Shown piece after piece: positions 17,195 to 26,306 of a stretch of 64,000 bases of DNA (position 1 is its first letter; every line of letters starts with the position of its first letter). The DNA comes from Flavobacterium sp. ALJ2 (GTDB taxonomy: Bacteria > Bacteroidota > Bacteroidia > Flavobacteriales > Flavobacteriaceae). The notes under the pieces are model-generated. The model was given only the letters and a program-made list of their open reading frames with translations, did no database searches and had not been told where the DNA came from. The stretch is from contig NZ_JADNRC010000006.1 in NCBI RefSeq assembly GCF_015594725.1, positions 214,839 through 278,838 of the forward strand, given 5' to 3'. Position numbers and translations under genes: made by a program.

Positions 17195-18244
17195 ATGGAA
17201 AATTTTGATATAAATGCCTTGGTACGTGAAAACGTAAAAAAATTAAAGCCTTATTCGTCTGCGCGTGATGAATTTGAAGATTTTGATACTGCTGATATGG
17301 TTTTTCTGGATGCTAACGAAAATCCTTTTGAAAACGGCGTAAATCGTTATCCAGATCCACAACAAAATAACGTGAAGCAGATTTTGGCAAAGCAGAAAAA
17401 TATAAACCGAAATCAAATATTATTAGGAAACGGAAGCGATGAAGTACTGGATTTATTGTTTCGTGCCTTTTGTGAACCCAAAAAAGACAATATAATTTCA
17501 TTACCACCAACATACGGAATGTATAGCGTGTTGGCAAATATAAACGATGTAGAAAATAGAGAAGTTTTACTTTCAGAAGCTTTTCAGCCACAGATTGATA
17601 AAATCATAAGTGCTGTAGATAAGAATACTAAAATTATCTTTTTATGCTCACCTAATAATCCAACAGGAAACTCCTTTTCAGATGAAAGTGTGGTTGCATT
17701 ATTACAGAATTTTAAAGGCTTGATAGTTATCGATGAAGCTTATATCGATTTCTCTAAAAAAGAAAGCTGGATTAACGAATTGGATGCATATCCTAATTTA
17801 ATAATTACTCAAACACTCTCAAAAGCATATGGCCAAGCGGGGATACGATTAGGAATTTGCTACGCTACTGAAGCGGTTATCACTGTTTTAAACAAAATAA
17901 AACCACCATATAACGTAAACGAACTAACACAACAAAGAGCAAGTTTACGCTTAAAAGAAACAGCTAAAATAAATACAGAAATAGCCTCTATAATTGCACA
18001 AAGAGAGCAGTTACTTCAAGTATTACTTAATATAAGTTTTATCGAAAAAATACATCCAACAGAAGCTAATTTTATATTAGTAAAAGTAGATGATGCCAAC
18101 AAAAGATACGATGAGTTAATTGCAAAAGGAATCGTAATTAGAAACAGAACAACGCAGCCATTATGCGATAATTGCCTGCGATTGACCATTGGAACTGAAA
18201 CAGAAAATAAAAAATTAATTGAAGCATTGAAGCTATTGAATTAA
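17195..18244 (+). CDS. hisC: Histidinol-phosphate aminotransferase
   Basis: 349 residues from ATG 17195. A 20-residue extension from 17135 is hydrophobic and unlike the family. A fold-type I PLP enzyme that transfers the amino group from glutamate to imidazole-acetol phosphate. Typical segments: FLDANENPF, NRYPDPQQ, GNGSDEVLDLLFRAF, CSPNNPTGN, IVIDEAYIDF, and TLSKAYGQAGIRLG with the PLP lysine, then a closing CLRLTIGTE with the substrate-binding Arg. Fourth gene product in the usual Bacteroidota his order. Confidence 0.95.
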   Translation: MENFDINALVRENVKKLKPYSSARDEFEDFDTADMVFLDANENPFENGVNRYPDPQQNNVKQILAKQKNINRNQILLGNGSDEVLDLLFRAFCEPKKDNIISLPPTYGMYSVLANINDVENREVLLSEAFQPQIDKIISAVDKNTKIIFLCSPNNPTGNSFSDESVVALLQNFKGLIVIDEAYIDFSKKESWINELDAYPNLIITQTLSKAYGQAGIRLGICYATEAVITVLNKIKPPYNVNELTQQRASLRLKETAKINTEIASIIAQREQLLQVLLNISFIEKIHPTEANFILVKVDDANKRYDELIAKGIVIRNRTTQPLCDNCLRLTIGTETENKKLIEALKLLN

Positions 18245-18354
18245 CCACAAAGCTTGCAAAGAATCAAACGAAGAACACAAAGTTATTATGCCACAGATTT
18301 AAATAATTAATTGGATTTAAAATTTGTGAAATTCGTAGCAAAAAAATATAAACC

Positions 18355-19491
18355 ATGAAAAAAGTACTTTTTATAGACCGTGACGGAACAATGGTTCTAG
18401 AACCAGCAGATTACCAATTGGATAGTTTTGAAAAACTAGTATTCTACCCAAAAGCATTTCAATATTTGGCTAAAATTGCCAATGAACTGGATTATGAATT
18501 AGTAATGGTAACCAATCAAGACGGATTAGGAACTGATTCTCATCCTGAAGAAACATTCTGGCCAACACATAACTTTATAATAAAGGCATTCGAAAATGAA
18601 GGAGTAGTATTTAATGCTGTTTTTATAGATAAAACTTTTCCACACGAAAATGCCATAACTCGCAAGCCAAGAACAGGAATGCTTACGCAATACTTAAATA
18701 ATCCAGCATATGATCTAGAAAATTCATTTGTTTTGGGAGATCGCTTGACTGATGTAGAATTGGCTAAAAATCTAGGTTCGAAAGCTATTTTCATCAATAC
18801 AGATGAAGGTTTGGGTAGTACAGAAGTAGCTTCAAAAAGAGAAGAATTAGATCCTGTCGTTGCGTTGCAAACCACTGATTGGAAAACAATATATGAGTTT
18901 TTGAAGCTTGAAGCACGTTCAGCTACAATAACCCGTAAAACTAACGAAACTGATATTTACATCAACCTGAATCTTGACGGAACTGGGAAGAGTAAAATAG
19001 AAACCGGAATTGCATTTTTCGACCATATGCTAGATCAAATTGCCCGCCACGGACAAATGGATCTTGAAATCCTCGTAAAAGGGGATCTTGAAGTCGATGA
19101 GCACCACACAATCGAAGATACAGCAATTGCACTGGGAGAAGTATTTGCAAAAGCACTAGGAAACAAACTAGGTATTGAACGTTATGGTTTTTGCCTACCA
19201 ATGGACGACTGTTTATCGCAAGTTGCAATAGATTTTGGAGGTAGAAACTGGTTGGTTTGGGAAACAGAATTTAAACGTGAAATGGTTGGGAAAATGCCAA
19301 CGGAAATGTTTTATCATTTCTTTAAATCATTCTCCGATGGTGCCAAAGCAAATATTAATATCAAAGCCGAAGGTACAAACGAGCACCACAAGATAGAAGC
19401 TATTTTTAAAGCTTTTGCAAAAGCAATAAAAGTAGCGGTAAAGCGTAATACTGAGAAAATGATTTTACCATCGACAAAAGGAATGTTATAA
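18355..19491 (+). CDS. hisB: Bifunctional histidinol-phosphatase / imidazoleglycerol-phosphate dehydratase
   Basis: 378 residues, two domains as in enteric HisB. Residues 1-165 form a HAD phosphatase ([12 protein letters not shown] nucleophile motif, [24 protein letters not shown]). Residues about 185-378 form the dehydratase with the metal-binding [14 protein letters not shown] and [17 protein letters not shown] repeats, and [13 protein letters not shown]. It performs steps six and eight of the pathway. The zinc-loop cysteines of proteobacterial HisB-N are not obvious here. The gene is co-linear with hisC and hisH. Confidence 0.96.
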   Translation: MKKVLFIDRDGTMVLEPADYQLDSFEKLVFYPKAFQYLAKIANELDYELVMVTNQDGLGTDSHPEETFWPTHNFIIKAFENEGVVFNAVFIDKTFPHENAITRKPRTGMLTQYLNNPAYDLENSFVLGDRLTDVELAKNLGSKAIFINTDEGLGSTEVASKREELDPVVALQTTDWKTIYEFLKLEARSATITRKTNETDIYINLNLDGTGKSKIETGIAFFDHMLDQIARHGQMDLEILVKGDLEVDEHHTIEDTAIALGEVFAKALGNKLGIERYGFCLPMDDCLSQVAIDFGGRNWLVWETEFKREMVGKMPTEMFYHFFKSFSDGAKANINIKAEGTNEHHKIEAIFKAFAKAIKVAVKRNTEKMILPSTKGML

Positions 19492-19505
19492 AAAGGTTCA
19501 AAATA

Positions 19506-19546
19506 GTTTCAAGTTTCAAGTTCTGTAGCAACTTAAAACTTGAAAC
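19506..19546. repeat. Intergenic fold-back between hisB and hisH
   Basis: GTTTCAAGTTT (19506-19516) pairs exactly with AAACTTGAAAC (19536-19546). The spacer is made of variations on 'caagtttcaag'. Confidence 0.6.
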
Positions 19547-19561
19547 CTGAAACAAAAACTA

Positions 19562-20155
19562 ATGAAAATAGTAATTATAGATTACGGCGCAGGAAATATT
19601 CAGAGCATTATATTCGCAATTGAAAGATTGGGGTTTAAAGCAGTTTTAAGCAATAATCCTGATGAAATACAAGCGGCAGACAAAGTTATTTTCCCCGGTG
19701 TTGGTGAGGCAAGTTCAGCAATGAAGATGCTAATTGAAAGTGGCTTAGAAACTTTGATTCCAGATCTAAAACAACCCGTTTTGGGAATTTGCTTAGGAAT
19801 GCAATTAATGTGCAAATCGACAGAGGAAGGAAACACATCTGGATTAGGAATTTTTGACGTTGATATAATAAAATTCACATCTATTGTAAAAGTACCACAA
19901 ATGGGATGGAACACTATTTATTATTTGCAATCACCTTTGTTTAAAGGAATTAACGAAAATGAATATATGTATTTGGTTCATAGTTTTTATGCTCCACTTT
20001 GCAAAGAAACAATTGCTACGACCAATTACGGAGTAGAATATGCTTCGGCATTGCAAAAGAATAATTTTTATGGAACCCAATTTCACCCAGAAAAAAGTGG
20101 GGATATCGGAGAGAAAATTCTTGGGAATTTTTTAAAAATTACCCTAGCCCCCTAA
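19562..20155 (+). CDS. hisH: Imidazole glycerol phosphate synthase, glutaminase subunit
   Basis: 197 residues. A class I glutamine amidotransferase that supplies ammonia to HisF. IDYGAGNIQSI opens the protein, the nucleophile C77 sits in GICLGMQLM, and the His-Glu pair is in GTQFHPEKSG. The last codons (TLAP and the stop) are read from the left arm of a GC-rich intergenic repeat, so the natural C-terminus has been replaced or extended by a few residues. This should not affect catalysis, as the family's conserved core ends just before. Confidence 0.95.
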   Translation: MKIVIIDYGAGNIQSIIFAIERLGFKAVLSNNPDEIQAADKVIFPGVGEASSAMKMLIESGLETLIPDLKQPVLGICLGMQLMCKSTEEGNTSGLGIFDVDIIKFTSIVKVPQMGWNTIYYLQSPLFKGINENEYMYLVHSFYAPLCKETIATTNYGVEYASALQKNNFYGTQFHPEKSGDIGEKILGNFLKITLAP

Positions 20156-20242
20156 GGGGGAACACAGTAAAAATAAAGAAATAAATAATAATAACACAAA
20201 TCCTATTTACCCCTAATAGGAATTCCCCTTCGGGGGCTAGGG
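20142..20242. repeat. GC-rich composite fold-back element between hisH and hisA
   Basis: Outer arms CCCTAGCCCCC (20142-20152) and GGGGGCTAGGG (20232-20242) are exact complements about 80 bases apart. Each arm has its own small hairpin (CCCCCTAAGGGGG; CCCCTTCGGGGG), and a third hairpin CCTATT/AATAGG lies at 20202-20220. The G/C content is far above that of the surroundings. It looks like a REP/MITE-type repeat. Confidence 0.75.
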
Positions 20243-20250
20243 GGATAAAA

Positions 20251-20976
20251 ATGAGAATAATACCAGCCATAGATATCATAGAAGGAAAATGTGTTCGCTT
20301 ATCCAAGGGCGATTACAATACCAAGATTATTTACAATGAAAACCCGCTTGAAGTAGCCAAATCATTTGAAGCACATGGAATAGAATACTTGCACTTAGTC
20401 GATTTAGATGGAGCAAAATCAAGCCAAATTGTGAATTATAAAATTCTGGAACAAATTGCAACAAAAACTAGCTTGAAAATTGATTTTGGTGGCGGATTAA
20501 AATCCGATGCTGATTTAAAAATCGCTTTCGAGAGTGGGGCAAACCAAATTACAGGTGGAAGTATCGCTGTAAAAAACAGAGCAATATTCGAAAAATGGAT
20601 TGCCGAATACGGTTCTGATAAAATAATCCTTGGGGCTGATGCGAATAATGAAAAAATAGCCGTTTCAGGCTGGTTAGAAGATTCTAACGAAGATTTAGTT
20701 CCTTTTATACAAGCATATCAGAAAAAAGGAATTCAGTACGTAATATGTACCGATATTGCAAAAGACGGAATGCTCGAAGGCCCCAGTTTTGATTTATATA
20801 CTAAAATTCTAACTGAAGCCAAAGAAATAAAACTTATTGCCTCTGGTGGAATTTCGACATTTGATGAATTGCCTAAACTAGCTGAGTTAGGTTGCGAAGG
20901 AACAATTATAGGAAAAGCAATTTATGAAGGAAGAATTTCATTGAAACAACTGGAAAACTACGTATTAAACAAATAG
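20251..20976 (+). CDS. hisA: ProFAR isomerase
   Basis: 241 residues, a (beta/alpha)8 barrel that isomerises ProFAR to PRFAR. The first strand [16 protein letters not shown] carries the catalytic Asp, [13 protein letters not shown] and GSIAVKN form phosphate-binding loops, and the second catalytic Asp lies in [29 protein letters not shown] closes the second phosphate site. The start follows the GC-rich repeat by 8 bases. Confidence 0.96.
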   Translation: MRIIPAIDIIEGKCVRLSKGDYNTKIIYNENPLEVAKSFEAHGIEYLHLVDLDGAKSSQIVNYKILEQIATKTSLKIDFGGGLKSDADLKIAFESGANQITGGSIAVKNRAIFEKWIAEYGSDKIILGADANNEKIAVSGWLEDSNEDLVPFIQAYQKKGIQYVICTDIAKDGMLEGPSFDLYTKILTEAKEIKLIASGGISTFDELPKLAELGCEGTIIGKAIYEGRISLKQLENYVLNK

Positions 20977-20985
20977 ATTATTTCG

Positions 20986-21024
20986 CAAAGATTCACAAAA
21001 GTTGCGTATCTCTGTGAATCTTTG
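20986..21024. repeat. Intergenic fold-back between hisA and hisF
   Basis: CAAAGATTCACA (20986-20997) pairs exactly with TGTGAATCTTTG (21013-21024). The right arm is repeated imperfectly next to it as TGTGAATCTCTG. Confidence 0.65.
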
Positions 21025-21052
21025 TGAATCTCTGTGTAACAATAAAGAAAAT

Positions 21053-21808
21053 ATGCTTGCAAAAAGAATAATTCCCTGTCTTGATATAAAGAACGGAAGA
21101 ACTGTAAAAGGCGTAAATTTTGTGGATTTGCGTGATGCCGGAGATCCAGTAGAGCTAGCTAAAATATACTCTGATGAAGGTGCCGATGAACTGGTTTTTT
21201 TGGATATTTCAGCAACCGAAGAAAGACGAAAAACATTAATAGATTTAGTTCGAAAAGTAGCTTCTACAATTAATATTCCGTTTACTGTTGGTGGTGGAAT
21301 TTCATCTGTAGAAGATGTTGCCCTTTTACTAAATAACGGCGCTGACAAAGTATCTATAAATTCATCCGCAGTAAAAAATCCGCAATTAATTAATGATTTG
21401 GCTCAAAAATTTGGAAGTCAATGCGTGGTTGTCGCCATAGATGCCAAACAAATTGATGAACAATGGATCGTACATTTAGTAGGCGGAAAAGTTCCTACCG
21501 AATTAAACTTATTCGATTGGGCTGTAGAGGTTGCAAAACGTGGAGCAGGTGAAATTTTATTTACATCAATGGATAACGACGGAACCAAAAACGGATTTGC
21601 AAATAAAGCCTTAGCTAAACTTTCTGAACTGGTTAATATTCCGATAATAGCATCGGGTGGAGCAGGAAATATGCAGCATTTTATAGATGCTTTTAAAGAA
21701 GGAAAAGCTGATGCAGCACTGGCAGCAAGCGTTTTTCACTTTAAAGAAATTAAAATTAAAACCTTAAAACAAACCCTTAAAAATAACAATATAGAAATTC
21801 GAATCTAG
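21053..21808 (+). CDS. hisF: Imidazole glycerol phosphate synthase, cyclase subunit
   Basis: 251 residues from ATG 21053. An apparent 17-residue extension reads through the fold-back repeat and is rejected. [20 protein letters not shown] contains the first catalytic Asp, and [12 protein letters not shown] the second. [13 protein letters not shown] and [12 protein letters not shown] are phosphate loops. Cyclises PRFAR with ammonia from HisH to IGP and AICAR. Confidence 0.96.
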   Translation: MLAKRIIPCLDIKNGRTVKGVNFVDLRDAGDPVELAKIYSDEGADELVFLDISATEERRKTLIDLVRKVASTINIPFTVGGGISSVEDVALLLNNGADKVSINSSAVKNPQLINDLAQKFGSQCVVVAIDAKQIDEQWIVHLVGGKVPTELNLFDWAVEVAKRGAGEILFTSMDNDGTKNGFANKALAKLSELVNIPIIASGGAGNMQHFIDAFKEGKADAALAASVFHFKEIKIKTLKQTLKNNNIEIRI

Positions 21809-21853
21809 TCTTTTCTTTAAGATTTTCGACTTTATAACTTTCAACTAAATATT

Positions 21854-22453
21854 ATGAATATAGATTTCTCAAAAAATAATGATGGGTTAATCCCTGCAAT
21901 AATCCAAGATAGCGAAACTAAAAATGTTTTGATGTTGGGATATATGAACGAAGAAGCATATCAAAAAACCATAGAAACTCAAAAGGTTACTTTTTTCAGT
22001 CGTTCAAAACAAAGACTTTGGACAAAAGGAGAGGAGAGTGGTAACTTTTTGAATCTTGTAAGTATTAAAAATGACTGTGATGGCGATACACTTTTAATTC
22101 AAGCTAAACCTGCTGGACCAACTTGTCACACTGGTGCAGCTACCTGCTGGCAAGAAGATAATAAAGTGGCTTATGGATTTATCTCAAATCTCGAAAATAC
22201 AATTAAATTAAGAAGAGAAAATGCTGATTCAGAAAAGAGTTATGTCGCTTCATTATTCAAATTAGGAATCAACAAAATTGCTCAAAAAGTAGGAGAAGAA
22301 GCCATAGAAGTAGTTATTGAAGCCAAAGATGATAACGATGATTTATTCTTGAGCGAAAGTGCAGATTTGTTATTTCACTATTTAATTTTACTGCAAGCAA
22401 AGGGCTTTCAAATTAATGATGTTATTGAAGTATTAAAAAAACGCCAGAAGTAG
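21854..22453 (+). CDS. hisIE: Phosphoribosyl-AMP cyclohydrolase / phosphoribosyl-ATP pyrophosphatase
   Basis: 199 residues with HisI (about 1-105: MLGYMNEEAYQKT, FFSRSKQRLWTKGEESGN, DCDGDTLLIQ, GPTCHTGAATCW with the zinc cysteines) fused to HisE (about 112-199: SYVASLFKLGINKIAQKVGEEAIEVVIEAKD). It performs steps two and three of the pathway. Last gene of the operon; no clear terminator was found in the 84 bases before the next gene. Confidence 0.96.
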   Translation: MNIDFSKNNDGLIPAIIQDSETKNVLMLGYMNEEAYQKTIETQKVTFFSRSKQRLWTKGEESGNFLNLVSIKNDCDGDTLLIQAKPAGPTCHTGAATCWQEDNKVAYGFISNLENTIKLRRENADSEKSYVASLFKLGINKIAQKVGEEAIEVVIEAKDDNDDLFLSESADLLFHYLILLQAKGFQINDVIEVLKKRQK

Positions 22454-22537
22454 CTTTTATAAAAGTAGAAATAAATCTTTAGGAACTTATTTTTAAAACT
22501 CATATTCTTTTTTAATATTTACACAAATTATTAAATT

Positions 22538-23263
22538 ATGGATATAGAAACATTCAGAAAACGTTTTGTAAGTCATTCTGATGAAGAATTAGTTTTAATG
22601 CTAACCAAAAATGCCAGTAAATATAATCCTGATGCATTGGTTGTTGCTAAAGAAATTTTGATAGCCCGAAATGTTGATATCAAAACTATTTTTAAAGAGG
22701 AAGAAGAAAGCAAACTAGAAGTTGAGATGGATGAAGATGAAGATGAAATAGAAAGAAAATATATCCAAAGCCTTTCTTCAATAGATCAAATCGGATATCT
22801 TTCAGAAAAAAGAGCAGAATTTGAGGAGAACATTGAGGAAATAGTCGAAAGCAATAATAAAAATCTAACCGATGAAGAGTTAATTGAAAATTTTGATAAA
22901 ATATTAGATACCATCATGAAATCTGGTGATTTTGGAGACATAACTGATATTCATTCTAGAGAAAACTACTTTATTACAAGTAATAGTATCGAAAAAAGGC
23001 ACCTAAAACTTTCGTTTATAATTATGATAAAAGTAGATTTTGTCAATATGATTGCTACGAGACATTTTAGAAAAAGATCCAATAAACAGATTTTTTACGG
23101 TCTTTTATTGCTAGCTCTTGGTTTGATTTTCACTATCGGAACTGGAGGGAATCTGATAATGTATGGTGCGATTTTATCAGGCCTAGGTTTGTTTTTGGCA
23201 GGAATTAAAGGAAAAATTTCAGTAAAGAGACAACTGAAAGAACTTTCCGAAGCTTACAGTTAA
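22538..23263 (+). CDS. Hypothetical protein with C-terminal membrane hairpin
   Basis: 241 residues, not assigned to a family. Residues 1-110 are acidic and helical (EEEESKLEVEMDEDEDEIERKY, likely coiled coil). Residues 110-180 are mixed, and two hydrophobic helices near 187-222 (FYGLLLLALGLIFTIGTGGNLI, AILSGLGLFLAGI) form a membrane hairpin with a short basic tail. The bulk is probably cytoplasmic. It stands alone after the his operon and is followed by a strong hairpin. Confidence 0.6.
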   Translation: MDIETFRKRFVSHSDEELVLMLTKNASKYNPDALVVAKEILIARNVDIKTIFKEEEESKLEVEMDEDEDEIERKYIQSLSSIDQIGYLSEKRAEFEENIEEIVESNNKNLTDEELIENFDKILDTIMKSGDFGDITDIHSRENYFITSNSIEKRHLKLSFIIMIKVDFVNMIATRHFRKRSNKQIFYGLLLLALGLIFTIGTGGNLIMYGAILSGLGLFLAGIKGKISVKRQLKELSEAYS

Positions 23264-23313
23264 AGTTTTGACCCATTAATTCTTAAGAGCTTTTTCTTGC
23301 TGTCTGCGATATC

Positions 23314-23338
23314 TTTTGTGGTGAACCTCACCACAAAA
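23314..23338. terminator. Strong hairpin, probable bidirectional terminator
   Basis: TTTTGTGGTGA - ACC - TCACCACAAAA is a perfect 11-bp stem lying between two convergent genes. The rest of the 288-base gap (23264-23551) shows no gene. Confidence 0.65.
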
Positions 23339-23551
23339 CGATATAGCTCTAATTATACATTTTAAAATATTTTAATTAGTATTTTTGCCATTCTGTGGAA
23401 TAAGGAATCTTCATTGTAAATTTGATAAAAACTATAAAACTTTCCGTTACTTTCTTGCTGATATTGTTCCTTTATCAAAAAAAAAGATAAAACTAGAATA
23501 AAATCAGTGCAAATCTGTTTAAATCAGCGTCATCTATGAGCAATTTTATCT

Positions 23552-24250
23552 TTACTCTACAAACTCAAAAACCGCAAATTCCTGTGGCTGATGAAATCCA
23601 AATTGTAAACTCTTATAAGATTGTAAAGCTAGATATTCAGTAGTGTTACCATAATCTATTCTAAAAAGATTTCCTTTCCATTTAGTACCACCTATTGGAG
23701 TCGTAAACCCCGCATTTTTAATTGCATTTAAGCTCGAAAACGGAATTTTAATTTCAACATTATAACCATTCGCTGTAAATTTACTGGTAGTATTCATTCC
23801 CAAAATATCCAATTCCATATCCATATTCCATCCCCCACACAAAGGCGAAATACAGTTAATAATCATATCATAATTGCTAGAAAAAGCATTCACGCCAATC
23901 TCAAGATAATACTTAGAGTCTCCATCAGGATCAATAAACAATTCAACTAAATCATCAGTATTAAATATTGGAGCGTCCTGTTTTTTTGCTGAGCCAATAA
24001 TTTCTGAATCAATACACTTATATGCAAAATACACATTATCAGCATCCCATGAAAGAGAAACATATGTTTCCTGCGTAGCTTTTAATCCAGAATCATGCAT
24101 AACAAATGGTCCTAAAAATGGCGTTTTCCAATCAGAGAAATCACCATCAATAATTAAGGTATTTGCTATTTTATGAATAGGTAAGGTTTGCGAATAAGAA
24201 AAAAAAGAAATACTAAAAACTACACAATAAAATAAACGGGAAAGCCTCAT
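23552..24250 (-). CDS. CBM9-like (carbohydrate-binding family 9) exported protein
   Basis: 232 residues from ATG 24250; an extension to 24289 lacks a signal. A signal peptide (LFYCVVFSISFFSYSQ) is followed by a single domain with the CBM9 pattern: LIIDGDFSDWKTP, YVSLSWDADNVYFAYKCIDSEI, DDLVELFIDPDGDSKYYLEIGVN, FTANGYNVEIKIPFSSLN, GTKWKGNLFRIDYG. Similar stand-alone domains occur in Bacteroidota secreted proteins. Substrate binding is possible but the ligand is unknown. A divergent promoter region is shared with the M1 peptidase gene. Confidence 0.8.
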   Translation of the reverse strand: MRLSRLFYCVVFSISFFSYSQTLPIHKIANTLIIDGDFSDWKTPFLGPFVMHDSGLKATQETYVSLSWDADNVYFAYKCIDSEIIGSAKKQDAPIFNTDDLVELFIDPDGDSKYYLEIGVNAFSSNYDMIINCISPLCGGWNMDMELDILGMNTTSKFTANGYNVEIKIPFSSLNAIKNAGFTTPIGGTKWKGNLFRIDYGNTTEYLALQSYKSLQFGFHQPQEFAVFEFVE

Positions 24251-24361
24251 AACTATATTTATAGTTTTATATCGTACTAAAATAAACAAGAAATTTTAGA
24301 TAACAATAACCAATTTAGATAATTTGAAAATTGAAATTAGCATGAATTTAATCCGATTGGT

Positions 24362-24369
24362 TACATTTG
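24362..24369 (+). promoter_or_regulatory. Candidate -7 element for the M1 peptidase gene
   Basis: TACATTTG, an exact TAnnTTTG, 52 bases before the ATG. No well-placed TTG was seen upstream. Confidence 0.4.
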
Positions 24370-24421
24370 TTGAAATAATAAATATTACAATAAAATTATC
24401 GATAATCCAAAACTACAATTC

Positions 24422-26077
24422 ATGAAAAAATATTTTAGCATTATTTTTTTCGCAGCATTTGTTTTTAATCATGCAGACGCACAAGGACTTCTTAATAAAT
24501 CCGAAACTGCTTTTACAAGACAAGACACCTTACGTGGCAGCATTACCAAAGAAAGAGCTTGGTGGGATTTAAAATATTATCATCTAGATGTAAAGGTAAA
24601 CCCTAAAGATAGTACGATTACGGGATCAAATACAATTCGATATACCGTTTTACAAGATTACAACAAAATGCAAATTGATTTGCAAAAACCAATGGATATC
24701 TATAAAGTAATCCAAGATGGAAAAGAATTGAAATTTGAAAGAGAAGGAAATGCATTTTTCATTCAATTAATTGCAAACCAAAAAGTTAGTGAAGTAAAAG
24801 AAGTAAAAGTTTTTTTTGGAGGAAAACCTAAAGTTGCTATGCGTCCACCTTGGGATGGAGGCATTACTTGGAAAAAAGATCATAACGGAAATGATTTTAT
24901 TGCCTCATCCTGCCAAGGACTTGGAGCCAGCGTATGGTGGCCAAATAAAGACCATATGTACGATGAAGTCGAAAATATGCTTATTAGTGTAAATGTTCCA
25001 GGGCATTTAATGGATGTTTCTAATGGACGTTTACAAAGTGTCAAAAAATTAAAAGATGGTACAAAAACCTTTAATTGGTATGTTGCAAACCCAATTAATA
25101 ATTATGGAGTAAACATAAATATTGGGGATTACGTTAATTTCTCTGAAAAATATAAAGGAGAAAAAGGGGATCTAGATTGTGGCTACTATGTTTTAAGAGA
25201 TAATTTAGCCAAAGCTAAAAAACATTTTAAAGAAGTACCAAGAATGCTTAAAGCATTTGAACATTGGTTTGGTCCGTATCCTTTTTACGAAGACAGTTAT
25301 AAGCTAGTTGAAGCACCTTATTTAGGAATGGAACACCAAAGTAGCGTAACATATGGTAACGATTTTAAAAACGGATATAAAGGACGTGATTTGAGCGGAA
25401 CAGGTTGGGGATTAAAATTTGATTTTATCATTATTCATGAATCAGGACACGAATGGTTTGCGAACAATATCACTTATAAAGATATTGCTGATATGTGGAT
25501 TCATGAAAGTTTTACCAACTATTCAGAAAGTCTTTTTGTAGAATATTATTATGGTAAAGATGCAGGTGCAGAATATGTAATTGGATGCAGAAAAATCATC
25601 GCCAATGATAAGCCAATAATTGGAAATTACGATGTAAACAATGAAGGATCAGGAGATATGTATCCAAAAGGTGCTAATATGCTGCATATGATTCGTCAGG
25701 TAATTAACGATGATGCTAAATGGAGATCAATTTTAAGAGGTTTAAATAGTACTTTTTATCATCAAACAGTTACAGGTAAACAAATTCAGGATTATATTAA
25801 TACAGAATCAGGGATTAATTTCAACAGGGTTTTTACACAGTATTTAACCACAACTCAAATTCCGGTTTTTGAATATATCTTTAAAAACGGATCTTTTGCA
25901 TATCATTGGACTAATTGTATTGCTAAATTTGATATGCCCGTTAAAGTAAATTTAAATGGCGAAGAAATATGGCTGAAACCAACTACAGAATGGAAGTCGG
26001 AAAAAATAATAAGCGATAAACGAACGGTTGAAGTAGATAAAAATTTCTATGTAACAAGTTCTAATATCGTAGATTAA
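24422..26077 (+). CDS. M1 family zinc metallopeptidase, exported
   Basis: 551 residues with a signal peptide (FSIIFFAAFVFNHADAQG). An N-terminal beta domain is followed by the catalytic domain: YLGMEHQSSVTYG (equivalent of GAMEN) and H339-E-S-G-H343 with E362 in WIHESF, giving the canonical HExxH-18-E zinc site. The length is that of short M1 enzymes without the ERAP-like C-terminal helical domain. It should be an aminopeptidase or peptidase in the periplasm or outside. It is monocistronic and ends before a strong terminator. Confidence 0.92.
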   Translation: MKKYFSIIFFAAFVFNHADAQGLLNKSETAFTRQDTLRGSITKERAWWDLKYYHLDVKVNPKDSTITGSNTIRYTVLQDYNKMQIDLQKPMDIYKVIQDGKELKFEREGNAFFIQLIANQKVSEVKEVKVFFGGKPKVAMRPPWDGGITWKKDHNGNDFIASSCQGLGASVWWPNKDHMYDEVENMLISVNVPGHLMDVSNGRLQSVKKLKDGTKTFNWYVANPINNYGVNINIGDYVNFSEKYKGEKGDLDCGYYVLRDNLAKAKKHFKEVPRMLKAFEHWFGPYPFYEDSYKLVEAPYLGMEHQSSVTYGNDFKNGYKGRDLSGTGWGLKFDFIIIHESGHEWFANNITYKDIADMWIHESFTNYSESLFVEYYYGKDAGAEYVIGCRKIIANDKPIIGNYDVNNEGSGDMYPKGANMLHMIRQVINDDAKWRSILRGLNSTFYHQTVTGKQIQDYINTESGINFNRVFTQYLTTTQIPVFEYIFKNGSFAYHWTNCIAKFDMPVKVNLNGEEIWLKPTTEWKSEKIISDKRTVEVDKNFYVTSSNIVD

Positions 26078-26145
26078 AGTAAATAAAAATTTCAATTATT
26101 AGAGTTTTAAATTTTAATTTACACATCTAACCATCTTCTGAATAA

Positions 26146-26185
26146 AACTAGAAAAGGCTTCCATAACTGGGAGCCTTTTCTAGTT
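26146..26185. terminator. Terminator after the M1 peptidase
   Basis: 17-base arms AACTAGAAAAGGCTTCC / GGGAGCCTTTTCTAGTT (one mismatch) enclose 6 bases. T- and A-rich flanks suit both directions. Confidence 0.85.
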
Positions 26186-26306
26186 ATTTTAATATGATGA
26201 GAAGCATTAACAGCAAAAATCTAGGCAAAGGTCTGAAAGTTTGCTTTTCAGGTTAAAAAAACTTAAATCCAAGGAAAAGAAATCAATCGCTTGAAACCTT
26301 TAAAAA

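Noticed and set aside
23314..23338. Perfect 11-bp palindrome considered as an attachment or operator site
   Set aside because: It lies between convergent genes with no integrase nearby; terminator role is simpler.
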